Shown here: positions 18,156 to 27,685 of the stretch, piece by piece
Layout of the letters: the number at the start of each line of letters is the position of its first letter
How positions within the stretch are numbered: position 1 is the stretch's first letter
Source of the DNA: Shewanella dokdonensis
GTDB lineage: Bacteria; Pseudomonadota; Gammaproteobacteria; Enterobacterales; Shewanellaceae
Direction: 5' to 3'
Length of the DNA stretch: 64,000 bases
Assembly (NCBI RefSeq): GCF_018394335.1
Contig: NZ_CP074572.1
Span: forward strand, 3,224,001 to 3,288,000
The notes under the pieces: model-generated
The model's database searches: none
Seen by the model: only the letters and a program-made list of their open reading frames with translations
Told to the model about the DNA's origin: nothing
Translations under genes and position numbers: made by a program

Positions 18156-20975
18156 TTGAAGTTTTCGACTCTTGCTTCATTGCTGCTGCTGACAATTCTG
18201 CCGGGGACACTACAGGCGCAACCCAACAAGACGCTCTCGCTGGAAGATATTATGCATTTCCAGTCGCTCACGGCGCAAACGCTGGATGCTCAAGGCAAAG
18301 TGTTGGCTTACAGTACCGCTCCAGATCGTGGTGATAGTCAGGGTTTTGTTAAACGCCTGAGTGACGGGCAGCTGTTTACCGCGGCGGGCGGCTCAGATCC
18401 TATCATCAGTCATGATGGTCGTTTCACCCTGTTTACGGTTAAACCGTCATTACTTGAGCTGGAAAAATCCACGGCGAAAGCGCGTAAAAAACTCAAGTCT
18501 GGCGTGTTACTGCTGGATAATCAAAATGGTGCAGTGCAGCAGTTTGAGCGAGTAAAAGCCCAGGCGTTTTCTGAAGATGGCAAGTTTCTAGCGCTATGGT
18601 TTGAGCCAGAAGATGCTAAAAAAGACGATAAAGCCGACCACAGTGACAATGCGGCCGAAACGGCCAGTAACGCCAGCCAGAAAACCGCGAAGGAAGATGC
18701 TGGCAGTCAGTTCACCGTGCTTAATCTGGCAACGGGTAAGTCGCAGCATTTTGCGAATGTTACCGATTGGGCATTCTCATATGACAGTCGCTACCTGACG
18801 TTGGCGCAAAACGACACCGCCAGTGAGCTGCATAAATTGCTCTTACTGCGACTGGACAGTTTTAAGCAAGCAGAATTGGTCAACAGCCAATCTGAGCAGA
18901 TAGGGGCCGTGGCGCTGAGCCGTGACGCCGCGCATTTGGCTTACACTGCGGGTAATGCGGCAGTTGTGGCTGCGGAACGTCCGTACCGTTTAGCGCTTTA
19001 CAGTCTGGAAACCGGAAAGTTTTCAGCAATTCAAAGTGCCGACAAAAGTGCCGATGGCTGGTGGTTGAATCACTACAGCAAACTGAATTTTTCGGCAGAT
19101 GGTCAACGACTGTTTTTCGGACGGGTGCCGCAGATCAGCCAGCAGTTTCATCTACCCAAGGTAACTCAAGAAGCGGATCTTTACCGCGAGCAGCTCATTA
19201 CGGATCAGCGTGGTCTGAATATTTGGCATGGTGATGATCCACTGATTAAACCTAATGAAATCAAACAGTACGCTAAGGAACAACAGCGGACATATCTGGC
19301 CGTGTTGCACTTATCATCGGGTAATGTGGTGCAGTTAGCCGACACCACAGTGCCGGATGTGCAGCTATCAGAACACAAGCGGTTCCTGTTAGCGAGTTCA
19401 GATATTCCTTACCGTAAAATGATTACCTGGGCGGGTTTTTTCCGGGATTTCTATCTGGTGGACGTGAATACTGGCCATAAAACACAAGTTTTGGCGCAAC
19501 AACCGCGCGACAGTGAACCAACTTACTCGCCTGCTGGCAAATATCTGGCATGGTATCAGCGTGGACAGATTTACCTGTATGACATTGCTGACGGTCGAAA
19601 ATCTCTGTTAAGTGGCGATATCAAAACACCGTTTGCCGATGAAGATCATGACTATCCTTCGGCGGCCCCTGGTTACGGTTTTGGCCCTTGGCTAGCCGAT
19701 GATTCAGCAATTTTGGTGTATGACAAATACGATATCTGGCAATTTGATACGACGAGCCATCACGGTTTCATGCTGACCGCCGGAGCCGGGCGCAAACAGC
19801 AGCGGAGCTTCCGGGTGGAGGCGTTGGCACAAGCCGATGCCGCATTCGCTCCCACGGTGAAGGATGGTGAGTCAGTGCTGTTGCAAGGATACAGTGAACG
19901 TACAAAAGCCGATGCTTTTTATCGGGCAGAAATCGGTAAGGCCGGGGTAAAAGTGCTGTTGGATGCCCCGGCAAAGCTCAAGGTGTTAGCGCGAGCCAAT
20001 GCGGCGGCCACCTTTGTATTCAGCCAGCAGCGTTATGATCTCTATCCCGATCTTTATACTGCCGAGGTGCTGCATCCAGAGCGCGCCGAGCAGCAGACCA
20101 CGCTAGATAAGCAGCGGCAACAACTACCTTGGGGCAAGGCGGAACTGGTGCATTGGCGTGATGGCGATGGCCGGGTAATGGATGGTGTGGTGATCAAACC
20201 GCCACATTATCAGCCAAGCAAGCGTTATCCGGTGCTGGTTTATTACTACCGCTTTATGAGTGACAGATTGTTTGCTTTCCCGGATATGAAAATCAATCAC
20301 CGTCCCAATTTTGCCTGGTATGCGGCAGATGATTACGTGATTTTTTTGCCGGATATCCGTTTTGAAGTAGGTTATCCCGGGATTAGTTCGGTTAAGGCTT
20401 TGACCGCGGGAGTACAAAAGCTGATTGAATTGGGCATTGCCGATCCGGATGCTATTGGTTTACAGGGACACTCTTGGAGTGGTTATCAAACCGCCTTTGA
20501 TATTACCCAGACCAATATCTTTAAGGCTGCTGTTGCCGGGGCGCCGGTGAGCAACATGACTAGTGCTTACAGTGGCATCCGTCTGGGGACTGGGCTGGCG
20601 CGTCAGTTCCAATATGAAACTGGGCAAAGCCGTATCGGCGAGAGCCTGATGCAGGCACCACAAAAATATATCGAGAATTCTCCGGTATTTTATGTGGAGC
20701 GCATTCATACGCCGCTGCTGATCATGTTTGGCGATCGTGATGATGCGGTACCGTGGGAGCAGGGGATTGAACTCTATATGGCGATGCGGCGTGCCGGTAA
20801 GGACGTAATCATGTTGCAATATAAGGACGAACCACATCATCTGAAGCAATATCCCAATAAGCTGGATTACACGATCAGAATGAAACAGTTCTTTGATCAC
20901 TACTTGAAAGGCCGCAAAGCACCACAGTGGATGATCTCTGGCGAAGCCTACCGCGAGCCGGCAGCAGAAGATTAA
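18156..20975 (+). CDS. Secreted S9 family peptidase (prolyl oligopeptidase type)
   Basis: A 939-residue serine peptidase from a TTG start that has GAGAGGA just upstream and produces a good signal peptide (KFSTLASLLLLTILPG, cleavage near LQA). An earlier in-frame ATG at 18102 would bury that signal. Residues roughly 25-640 form a beta-propeller-like region with repeated DGK/DSR-type blades and one charged Asp/Lys/Ala/Ser-rich insert near residues 155-185. The C-terminal catalytic domain has the nucleophile in GHSWSG (Ser about 773), the acid in GDRDDAV (about 862) and histidine in DEPHHL (about 894). It is much longer than typical dipeptidyl peptidases. Location should be periplasmic or secreted. 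Substrate unknown. Confidence 0.88.
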   Translation: MKFSTLASLLLLTILPGTLQAQPNKTLSLEDIMHFQSLTAQTLDAQGKVLAYSTAPDRGDSQGFVKRLSDGQLFTAAGGSDPIISHDGRFTLFTVKPSLLELEKSTAKARKKLKSGVLLLDNQNGAVQQFERVKAQAFSEDGKFLALWFEPEDAKKDDKADHSDNAAETASNASQKTAKEDAGSQFTVLNLATGKSQHFANVTDWAFSYDSRYLTLAQNDTASELHKLLLLRLDSFKQAELVNSQSEQIGAVALSRDAAHLAYTAGNAAVVAAERPYRLALYSLETGKFSAIQSADKSADGWWLNHYSKLNFSADGQRLFFGRVPQISQQFHLPKVTQEADLYREQLITDQRGLNIWHGDDPLIKPNEIKQYAKEQQRTYLAVLHLSSGNVVQLADTTVPDVQLSEHKRFLLASSDIPYRKMITWAGFFRDFYLVDVNTGHKTQVLAQQPRDSEPTYSPAGKYLAWYQRGQIYLYDIADGRKSLLSGDIKTPFADEDHDYPSAAPGYGFGPWLADDSAILVYDKYDIWQFDTTSHHGFMLTAGAGRKQQRSFRVEALAQADAAFAPTVKDGESVLLQGYSERTKADAFYRAEIGKAGVKVLLDAPAKLKVLARANAAATFVFSQQRYDLYPDLYTAEVLHPERAEQQTTLDKQRQQLPWGKAELVHWRDGDGRVMDGVVIKPPHYQPSKRYPVLVYYYRFMSDRLFAFPDMKINHRPNFAWYAADDYVIFLPDIRFEVGYPGISSVKALTAGVQKLIELGIADPDAIGLQGHSWSGYQTAFDITQTNIFKAAVAGAPVSNMTSAYSGIRLGTGLARQFQYETGQSRIGESLMQAPQKYIENSPVFYVERIHTPLLIMFGDRDDAVPWEQGIELYMAMRRAGKDVIMLQYKDEPHHLKQYPNKLDYTIRMKQFFDHYLKGRKAPQWMISGEAYREPAAED

Positions 20976-20989
20976 GATGCAATAAACTC

Positions 20990-21007
20990 AGGGGCGAATT
21001 CGCCCCT
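20990..21007. terminator. Possible terminator, AGGGGCG/CGCCCCT hairpin
   Basis: A 7-bp perfect stem with an AATT core lies between the peptidase stop and the end of the convergent DUF3192 gene. The T tract is short, so function is inferred from position. Confidence 0.5.
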
Positions 21008-21038
21008 GTTGTTTGCCACAGCCATATGACGAATGAAG

Positions 21039-21478
21039 CTAATGATTGTCGCTCGATTTCGCTGTGGTGGTCGCGGCATTATCTTGAGTGGGTTTGCTGT
21101 CTACCGCTTGTTGCAGATATTGCTGATAGGTGTCATCCCCCCACGCGATCAGTTGATCGTTACGAAATAACAGCGGGGTACATTCATCCTTGGTGGTGAT
21201 GCCATCAGATTTGGTCTGGTGGGTGCGATAAAACAGAATGTTTAGCGTTTGCCCTTGGCTGAGTTTGGCTTCACTAAAGTCGGGACGCCCCATCAGCGCT
21301 AGCACGCTTTCCCCACTTTGCCCCAATTTAAGCTCAGTCAATTTCCCTGGTTATATATTTGGCGGTCTTCCCAACTCATATCTTCTGGGTTGGGCTTGTA
21401 AACTAATACCACCACGGCCACAAACGCGATATAAGCCAGAAATAAGGTGCCGATAACCACCGGGATTTTGCTCTTCAT
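21039..21478 (-). pseudogene. DUF3192 family small membrane-anchored protein (frameshifted as sequenced)
   Basis: With one base restored this is a 146-residue protein. One N-terminal membrane helix (VVIGTLFLAYIAFVAVVVLVY) is followed by PEDMSWEDRQIYNQ, the SmpA/BamE-like small domain LKLGQSGESVLALMGRPDFSEA, and a low-complexity tail. This matches the DUF3192 family, whose function is unknown. The start ATG has AAGGAAAGT upstream. The break is at T 21342-21344 on the plus strand: one more base gives NQGKLTELKLG. A run of only three bases is affected, shorter than most other breaks here. Confidence 0.75.
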
Positions 21479-21566
21479 GTACTTTCCTTAAATGCGTTTA
21501 GATAACAGCTTTATCATCAAACACCGCGAGATCTCACAAGTAAATCGGCGATTTGTAAGCCGGTAT

Positions 21567-22327
21567 TTATTGTGACTGCCAGCGATAATCACTGAGATTA
21601 ATGTGCAAATCCAAGTCAGTGCGCAGTTTGGCTAAACGGTAACTGAGGCGTGCCATATCATAACCGTTGCGCAGTTTTTCAGCCTGTTTGCTACCCAGTT
21701 TATCTAGTGCATTATAGATGTTGGCCAGCGATCGAAAACTTTTCAGCAACTCTGCAGCTGATTTAGGGCCAATGCCGGGAATGCCAGGGATGCGGTTGCC
21801 GCTGTCACCGCTTAGTGCCATAAAATCCAGTAACTGATGGCGGCTGATCCCGAGTTTTTGCTCCAGCGCCGCCACATCCAGCCACGCGTTGCTGAAATGA
21901 TCCCACTGCTGCAACCCTTTAAACTGTAGCTGACTGAAGCCCTTATCGGTTGAAACAATCACGGCTTCGCCACCATGTTGGCAGATTTTACTGGCCAGTG
22001 TGGCTATTACGTCATCGGCTTCTGAGTCGGCATTGACCGATGCCATGCCTTCTGCGGCTAACAGTTGCTTTAACTGCGGCAGATAGTCGGCAAGCAGTTG
22101 CGGCATCGGTTTCCGACCTTTTTGTAGTCCGGGTATAACTTTTTGCGCCAGGATTCTTGCTCGCCATCCCAGACAATTGCCAGATGGGACGGCTGATGGT
22201 GCAGGCAGAGTTTGCGACAGGCGCTGATGGAGCGTTGCGCCAGTCCTGCCAGATCTTGTTCATCTGGCTGCGCCGCATATAAACGGCGTACCAGATTCAT
22301 GCCATCAATGATCAACAATCGGTTCAT
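21567..22327 (-). pseudogene. xni: Flap endonuclease Xni (frameshifted as sequenced)
   Basis: A 253-residue flap endonuclease of the 5'-nuclease family once one base is restored. It begins [20 protein letters not shown]. After the repair come GRKPMPQLLADYL, NADSEADDVIATLASK and VSTDKGFSQL, with the conserved aspartates, and the helix-hairpin-helix GIPGIGPKSAAELL. The break is at the T run 22119-22123 on the plus strand: one more base gives YKKGRKPMP, as in E. coli Xni. It overlaps ppnN by four bases, an adjacency conserved with E. coli. It trims flaps and 5' ends in DNA repair (family knowledge). Confidence 0.9.
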
Positions 22328-23682
22328 TGGCAGACCCGATAACAGGGAACATAAGTACTACCGGGTAATTTCATGCGGCCTTGGCGCACAAAGGCGTTGA
22401 GCAGCTTATCAATCATCGACATTAACTTGGCATCGCCACTGAGATTGAAGGGACCATGTTGTTCGATGTTAAGAATGGTGTCTTTCTTGACATTGCCGGC
22501 CACAATGCCGGAAAAAGCTTTGCGCAGATTGGCCGCCAACTTAGCTTTATCCTGCTGAAAATGCAGGTCGAGATTTTCCATTGCCTCATGAGTGGGAATA
22601 AAGGGTAATTGAAAATCCGCATCGATTTTCAGGCCCCACTGATATTGATAGGCATCACCAGTGAGCTTGCGATGGGCTTTGACATCCTCCATACCAAAGC
22701 GCATCACCCGTGCGGCTTCCTCGGGATCATCAATAATAATGCGATAGCGGTTTTGTGCTTCCTGGCCGAGGGTTGCACCAATAAACGCGTCAATTTCGGC
22801 AAAATATTCGGCGCTGCCAGCAGGACCTGTCAGTACCAGCGGGAAGGGGATGTCCTTGTTTTGCTCGTTGAGCAAAATGCCCAGTAGATATAGCAGCTCT
22901 TCTGCGGTGCCGGGGCCACCTGGGAAGATAATGATGCCGTGTCCCATCCGCACAAAGGCTTCCAGCCGTTTTTCAATGTCCGGCATAATCACCAATTCAT
23001 TGACAATCTGGTTTGGTGGTTCAGCGGCAATGATCCCGGGTTCTGTCAGCCCGATGTAACGGGCATCGTGGATGCGTTGCTTGGCATGGCCGATAGCCGC
23101 ACCTTTCATTGGCCCTTTCATTGCGCCAGGGCCACAACCGGTACAGATATCCAGTTTGCGCAGTCCTAACTGATAACCCACTTCTTTGGTGTATTTGTAT
23201 TCATATTCGCTGATGCTGTGTCCGCCCCAGCACACCACGACATTCGGCTCCAGCATCGGCGAGATCACGCGGGCATTACGTAAGATATCGAAGACCACAT
23301 TGGTGATATGGTTGGAATTGCTGAAGTCCAAGTGGGTGACATGACTGTATTTGTTACTGACGTAAATAATATCGCGCAGTACCGCAAACAGATGTTCCTG
23401 AATGCCCACAATAATCTGGTCATCGACAAACGCGCACGCGGGAGGATTATGCAGCTCCAGCTTTACTCCACGTTCGCGGCGGACGACGTTGATGTCAAAA
23501 TCGTCAAACTGTTTGAAGAGGGCGCGGGCATCGTCGGTTTCTGAGCCTGAGGCCAGCACTGCCAATGAGCAGTTGCGATAGAGCTGGTACAGTTCACTTT
23601 GTGCGCTTTGCTTGAGTAGATCGACTTCCAGCTGCGACAGCTGATCCATGCTGCCTCTGGGATTTACTTTGACAATCATCAT
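22324..23682 (-). CDS. ppnN: Pyrimidine/purine nucleotide 5'-monophosphate nucleosidase PpnN
   Basis: A 452-residue protein of the LOG/YgdH group. It splits nucleoside monophosphates into base and ribose 5-phosphate, which in E. coli is stimulated by (p)ppGpp. The LOG signature is intact ([25 protein letters not shown]). Preceding motifs are [12 protein letters not shown] and [19 protein letters not shown]. The N-terminal 140 residues and the C-terminal domain ([21 protein letters not shown]...) are the flanking domains typical of PpnN. Two adjacent ATG codons are possible starts. It precedes xni with a four-base overlap. relA, the maker of its likely regulator, is about 20 kb away. Confidence 0.94.
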   Translation of the reverse strand: MMIVKVNPRGSMDQLSQLEVDLLKQSAQSELYQLYRNCSLAVLASGSETDDARALFKQFDDFDINVVRRERGVKLELHNPPACAFVDDQIIVGIQEHLFAVLRDIIYVSNKYSHVTHLDFSNSNHITNVVFDILRNARVISPMLEPNVVVCWGGHSISEYEYKYTKEVGYQLGLRKLDICTGCGPGAMKGPMKGAAIGHAKQRIHDARYIGLTEPGIIAAEPPNQIVNELVIMPDIEKRLEAFVRMGHGIIIFPGGPGTAEELLYLLGILLNEQNKDIPFPLVLTGPAGSAEYFAEIDAFIGATLGQEAQNRYRIIIDDPEEAARVMRFGMEDVKAHRKLTGDAYQYQWGLKIDADFQLPFIPTHEAMENLDLHFQQDKAKLAANLRKAFSGIVAGNVKKDTILNIEQHGPFNLSGDAKLMSMIDKLLNAFVRQGRMKLPGSTYVPCYRVCQ

Positions 23683-23712
23683 GACTCCTGTGCCGGACTG
23701 GCCTCATGAAGA

Positions 23713-25266
23713 TTAGTCGATAATGACCCGGTCCCGGCTTTCGTGTTTGGCTTTATAGAGTGCAGCGTCAGCACGTTCAAAGGTGTCCAAGATATGCTCA
23801 CCGTTGAACACCTGTGCTGCACCGATAGATAATGTAACTGTAATTCGCTGATTTTTAAATTTAAACGGAATATTTTTAATTTTTTCGCGTACCCGGTTTA
23901 ATAACTGGGTAATGTCATTGGCGGAAACATCGGGGATCAACAGTACAAACTCTTCGCCGCCATAACGGGCGACAAATTCGGTATCGCGCAGGGAATTTTT
24001 CAACGCCATGGCAATCACCTGCAAGGTTTTGTCGCCGGTGCTGTGACCAAAACTGTCGTTGATCAGCTTGAAATGGTCGATGTCGGCCACGGCAATCCAC
24101 AGTGTACTCTGGTTATGTTGGAAGCGACGGAACTCTTGCTCCATGCGTTCATCCAAGGCCGCGCGGTTGGGCAATTGGGTCAGGCTATCAAGCTGGTTAA
24201 TTTTTTGCTGTTCAAACAGGCGCTCTTTATAAGACAGGGTTTCGGCTGACAGATCCGCTAACTCTTTACGCAGGGTATTGACAGATTTCTGCAGCAAGGC
24301 GGTTTCCCGTTGTTCCAGCGCCTCTTTGCGGGCCAGACTGTTTTGAAGGGCGCTCAGGTGCTCGGTAATTTTTTGCTTCAGCAGTGAGATTTCATCAATC
24401 TCATTGATGCTGCCAAGTACATTGTTGACTTGGCTATTGATCTCAAGATTCAGTCGTTGCTTTGACTGTTGGCTGTGCTGGGTTTGGCTATATGAATCGC
24501 TGACAATGTCTCTCACCGAGGTGAGCGCATCATTGAGGGTTTGCAAGAACTCCTGAGACGTGGATTTCTCGCGCGCGATATTTTCCAGCAATAATCGGAG
24601 AATCGTCTGATAGGCACTCAGTAGTTCCTCAACCTGTAAGGTGTCGCTGGAAAGCACCTCTTTCAGTTGCAATACCTGTGCACGCTGTGGTTTGGGAAAT
24701 TCAATGTCAGTAATTAACTGTGCCAGTTCATGGGAAAGCTGCCGATGGATAGGCAGGAGTTCCAGCACTTCCCCTTGTTGCTGCTTTAACAGTACCTGTT
24801 CGTAGTAGCCGATGAGTTGCTCTACTTTTGGGATATATTCCCAGATACTGTGAAACGGCTTACTCAGTTCTTGGCGGAAGATACTGATCTCGCGGGAAAG
24901 CTTTTCAGGGAGACTATCAATACGTTGTAATTCACGGCTAAAATTGGTCAGTCCGGTGCGACTCTGTTCCAGTTTTCCCGTGACTAAATGGTACTGATTT
25001 TTCAGCAAACGCTCGATTTCTGGCAACTCTGGCAAGACTTCATCGAGATGCTCAAAATTGCCCACATTGATGCGGAGTTTGGCGAGTTTATTGTCCAGTT
25101 CAAGATTGTGCCCCTTACAGGCAAGGCTCATTTGGGTGATCAACTGTGCCAGCGCCATCAATTTGCTGTTACGGTCTTCGTTGATCTCTTCCAATGCCAC
25201 TTTGGTAGCCTGTAATTTCTGTTTCAACAGACTAACTTGTGACACGCTCGAACTGTCGTCATTCAT
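23713..25266 (-). CDS. GGDEF diguanylate cyclase with long coiled-coil N-terminus
   Basis: A 517-residue soluble protein. The first 350 residues are predicted mostly helical and heptad-like, with many Leu/Glu/Gln/Lys and no membrane segment. The GGDEF domain follows (LDSLTQLPNRAALDERM, DIDHFKLINDSFGH), with GGEEF at about 436-440, an active variant. The I-site position reads RDTE instead of RxxD, so feedback inhibition may be lost. It should synthesise cyclic di-GMP. The coiled coil could drive dimerisation, which cyclases need, or bind a partner. It lies 30 bases downstream of the ppnN start and 144 bases from the TPR gene upstream on the same strand. Confidence 0.9.
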   Translation of the reverse strand: MNDDSSSVSQVSLLKQKLQATKVALEEINEDRNSKLMALAQLITQMSLACKGHNLELDNKLAKLRINVGNFEHLDEVLPELPEIERLLKNQYHLVTGKLEQSRTGLTNFSRELQRIDSLPEKLSREISIFRQELSKPFHSIWEYIPKVEQLIGYYEQVLLKQQQGEVLELLPIHRQLSHELAQLITDIEFPKPQRAQVLQLKEVLSSDTLQVEELLSAYQTILRLLLENIAREKSTSQEFLQTLNDALTSVRDIVSDSYSQTQHSQQSKQRLNLEINSQVNNVLGSINEIDEISLLKQKITEHLSALQNSLARKEALEQRETALLQKSVNTLRKELADLSAETLSYKERLFEQQKINQLDSLTQLPNRAALDERMEQEFRRFQHNQSTLWIAVADIDHFKLINDSFGHSTGDKTLQVIAMALKNSLRDTEFVARYGGEEFVLLIPDVSANDITQLLNRVREKIKNIPFKFKNQRITVTLSIGAAQVFNGEHILDTFERADAALYKAKHESRDRVIID

Positions 25267-25410
25267 TCCTGTTGAGTTCCCTAGGCATCGGAAATACTGC
25301 TGGTTATGCAGGCGCTACCGTGTGGCGCTTCGCCTATCGCTAATGTTATAGCAAACCATTGCCGCTGCAAATGATCTAATATATTTGCCACTTTGGTTTT
25401 GACAGGTTGA

Positions 25411-27559
25411 TCAAATAATATCGTGATTGTCTGATATGGCACTCATTACTGTGGGCGGCCAGTGGATCTCGCTCTTATTCCCGTTGGTCTCTATTCGGAT
25501 AAAGCCACGGTCGATGCCTTTTTCTAATTGCTCATATAATGGGTTCGAAAAGATCCCCGAAGGGGTGAAATCCAACGCCGACAATGCCACATAATGACTT
25601 TCTGCCGAGGGTAAACTCAAACTGGCAGACAACGCCAGTTGCAGGGTTTCATAGAGGATCGCCGTCGGGAGTTGTACATCGGTATCGGCGAGCAAAGGGT
25701 GGGGGATAAAGCCGAAGTCGGTCATTAGCGGCTGTTCGTCCAAGGTCAGTCCGTCAAGGCGATGTTGTAATTGTTTGGCATTGAGTGCTTCTTCAAAGAC
25801 CAGTCCATAGAGTCCGGGCCGCAGGCTGTATACCTGGGCTTTGCTCAGGTGGCGCAGTTTGTGTAGCAGGGTTTGTTGCCGTTTGCTGGCTTGATGGTGA
25901 CCACGAACCAGATCTGCGGCAAACTCTGTCTTTACTGCCAATAACGCGATGGCTGTGCAATTCTCATATATTTGCTCGCAGAAACCACGAAACCCAGGTA
26001 AGGCGGTGATTGGGTCCGTGGTATTGCATTGCCGTATGACTGCCAGTTGGCGTTTGTGCCGATATTGTTCTCGCAGCAGGTACAGACAATAGCTGCCCGC
26101 GACCACTAACAGCAGCAGAATCGCCCCAATAAAGTAATCTCGGGTATTGAGTATCTCTTGCTGGCGCTGGTTTTGTTGCTGTAACTGGGTGACTTTTAGC
26201 GTCAGTTGTTGCTCGTTCAGCTCGCCGCTCTGACGCTGTTGTTGCTGGTCTTGCTGTTGCGCAATTTGGGATTGCTTTAGCGTGAGCAATTTATCCTGTA
26301 GCGCCACAACGGTTTGGTTGTCACCTTTGGCTTTGTAAGCGTTAACCTGGTAACCAAGGGCTTCGGCAAGTTCAGCATCGAGGTGCAGTTGCTGCGCTAG
26401 CGCTTCGGCTTTTTGAGCATGATCTAGCACTAATTCCCAGGTGTGACTGGCATTTGCTACCTGGGCGATCAGCAGTTCGTTGTACACCAGATAGTGATTG
26501 CTGTGGCGTTCACGAAATATCTTGTTAGCCTGATGCAGATAGTCCAGCGCATTTTCAGGGTTGCCCAGTTTGAAGTAGGCTTCACCGAGATTATGAAAAT
26601 TCAGTCCTTGGGCGATGATATTTTGTAACTTAGCATCTATCTGTTGGGCATTGAGGTAATAATCAATGGCTTTATTCCACTCTTCTTGGTGTGCATAAAC
26701 GGTGGCAATCACTGTCATACAACTGGACAAGTAAGCGTCAAAATTCAGCTTTTTAAAAGAATCTATGGCCTGATGACTATAATTGAGCGCGTCGTCCCAT
26801 TGTTCCAGATCGCGGTAAAGCTTGGCGAGATTGAGCTGTAACACCGCCTTTTGGTATAACGAATTCTCTTGGGAAGATAACTGGTAAGCGGCTATATAGT
26901 GTTTTAATGCCTGCTCTAGCTTATCTTGGGAACGGAAATATTTACCCAGTTTGGTTTCAGCTTCCGCAATCAGATAACGACTGTGAAGTTGTTCGGCAAC
27001 TTTTTTAGTTGGAGCAGATTATTCAGTGCTGCCTGTTGCTTTTTGAGCATAAGGCTGACAACGCCGAGATCTTCGTAAACGACAAATTTAAGCACTAAGG
27101 AGGCGGGATCGTCTTTGTTTTGTAGCAGCGATAGTGCCTGGTTATTTAATGTAATCGTTTGATTGTAATCTTGTTTTATCCTTCCTTGATAGCGACCTTC
27201 AAGATTTAACAGCATGGCTTTTTCAGCATCACTCTGCACAACCAGTTGCAGTTGATCCAAGAGTTGCCGCGCTTCAGTCTGTTTATTATTTTTTTGACTT
27301 GAACATCTAAGTTGAGACGCACTAACAGCATCATATTGTTGAGCAGCGTTTGAGGATCAAGCCGTAGCGCCTTGGCTTGTTGCTGCAATTGCGCGCGGGA
27401 ACTGAATTGTAAATCCGTAGGGTAATCTTTAATGATGCTTTCGTAGAGCGCCTGCGGCGTTTCTCGCAGGGCTATCTCAGTTTCATCAGCAGTTTGAGCC
27501 GATGCTTGTGGTATCCAGCACATCATAAAAAGCAGCAATGCTGCTGTCCAAAAACGCAT
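25411..27559 (-). pseudogene. Secreted or membrane-bound TPR protein with degenerate GGDEF-like tail (two frameshifts)
   Basis: Once two bases are restored, one 716-residue protein emerges. A signal peptide (RFWTAALLLFMMCWIPQASA) is followed by tetratricopeptide repeats across roughly 100-420 (for example NLAKLYRDLEQWDDALNYSHQ, GLNFHNLGEAYFKLGNPENAL). Then come a Gln-rich coiled coil, one membrane helix (YFIGAILLLLVVAGSYCLYL) and a C-terminal domain. That domain starts DPITALPGFRGF, like a GGDEF domain, but reads RPGLYGLVFE where the signature should be. It is therefore probably catalytically dead. The breaks are at T runs 27289-27295 and 27001-27006; repair gives ...VQVKKNNKQTEARQLLDQLQ and ...LKKVAEQLHSRYLIAEAE. 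Periplasmic TPRs could sense a ligand. Function unknown. Confidence 0.75.
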
Positions 27560-27685
27560 GTTACAGGCCTCGAAGCGAAAAGGGATTTTAATTGTTAGCT
27601 TTTATGTGGAATAGCTGAGCCAGCACTCTTCCCTTGATATAATCAGCCGCTTAAACAATAACAATGAATTAGGATGGAATTACGA

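Noticed and set aside
25411..26844. Active diguanylate cyclase at the C-terminus of the TPR protein
   Set aside because: The signature residues are replaced by RPGLYGLVF and the metal aspartate is not evident.
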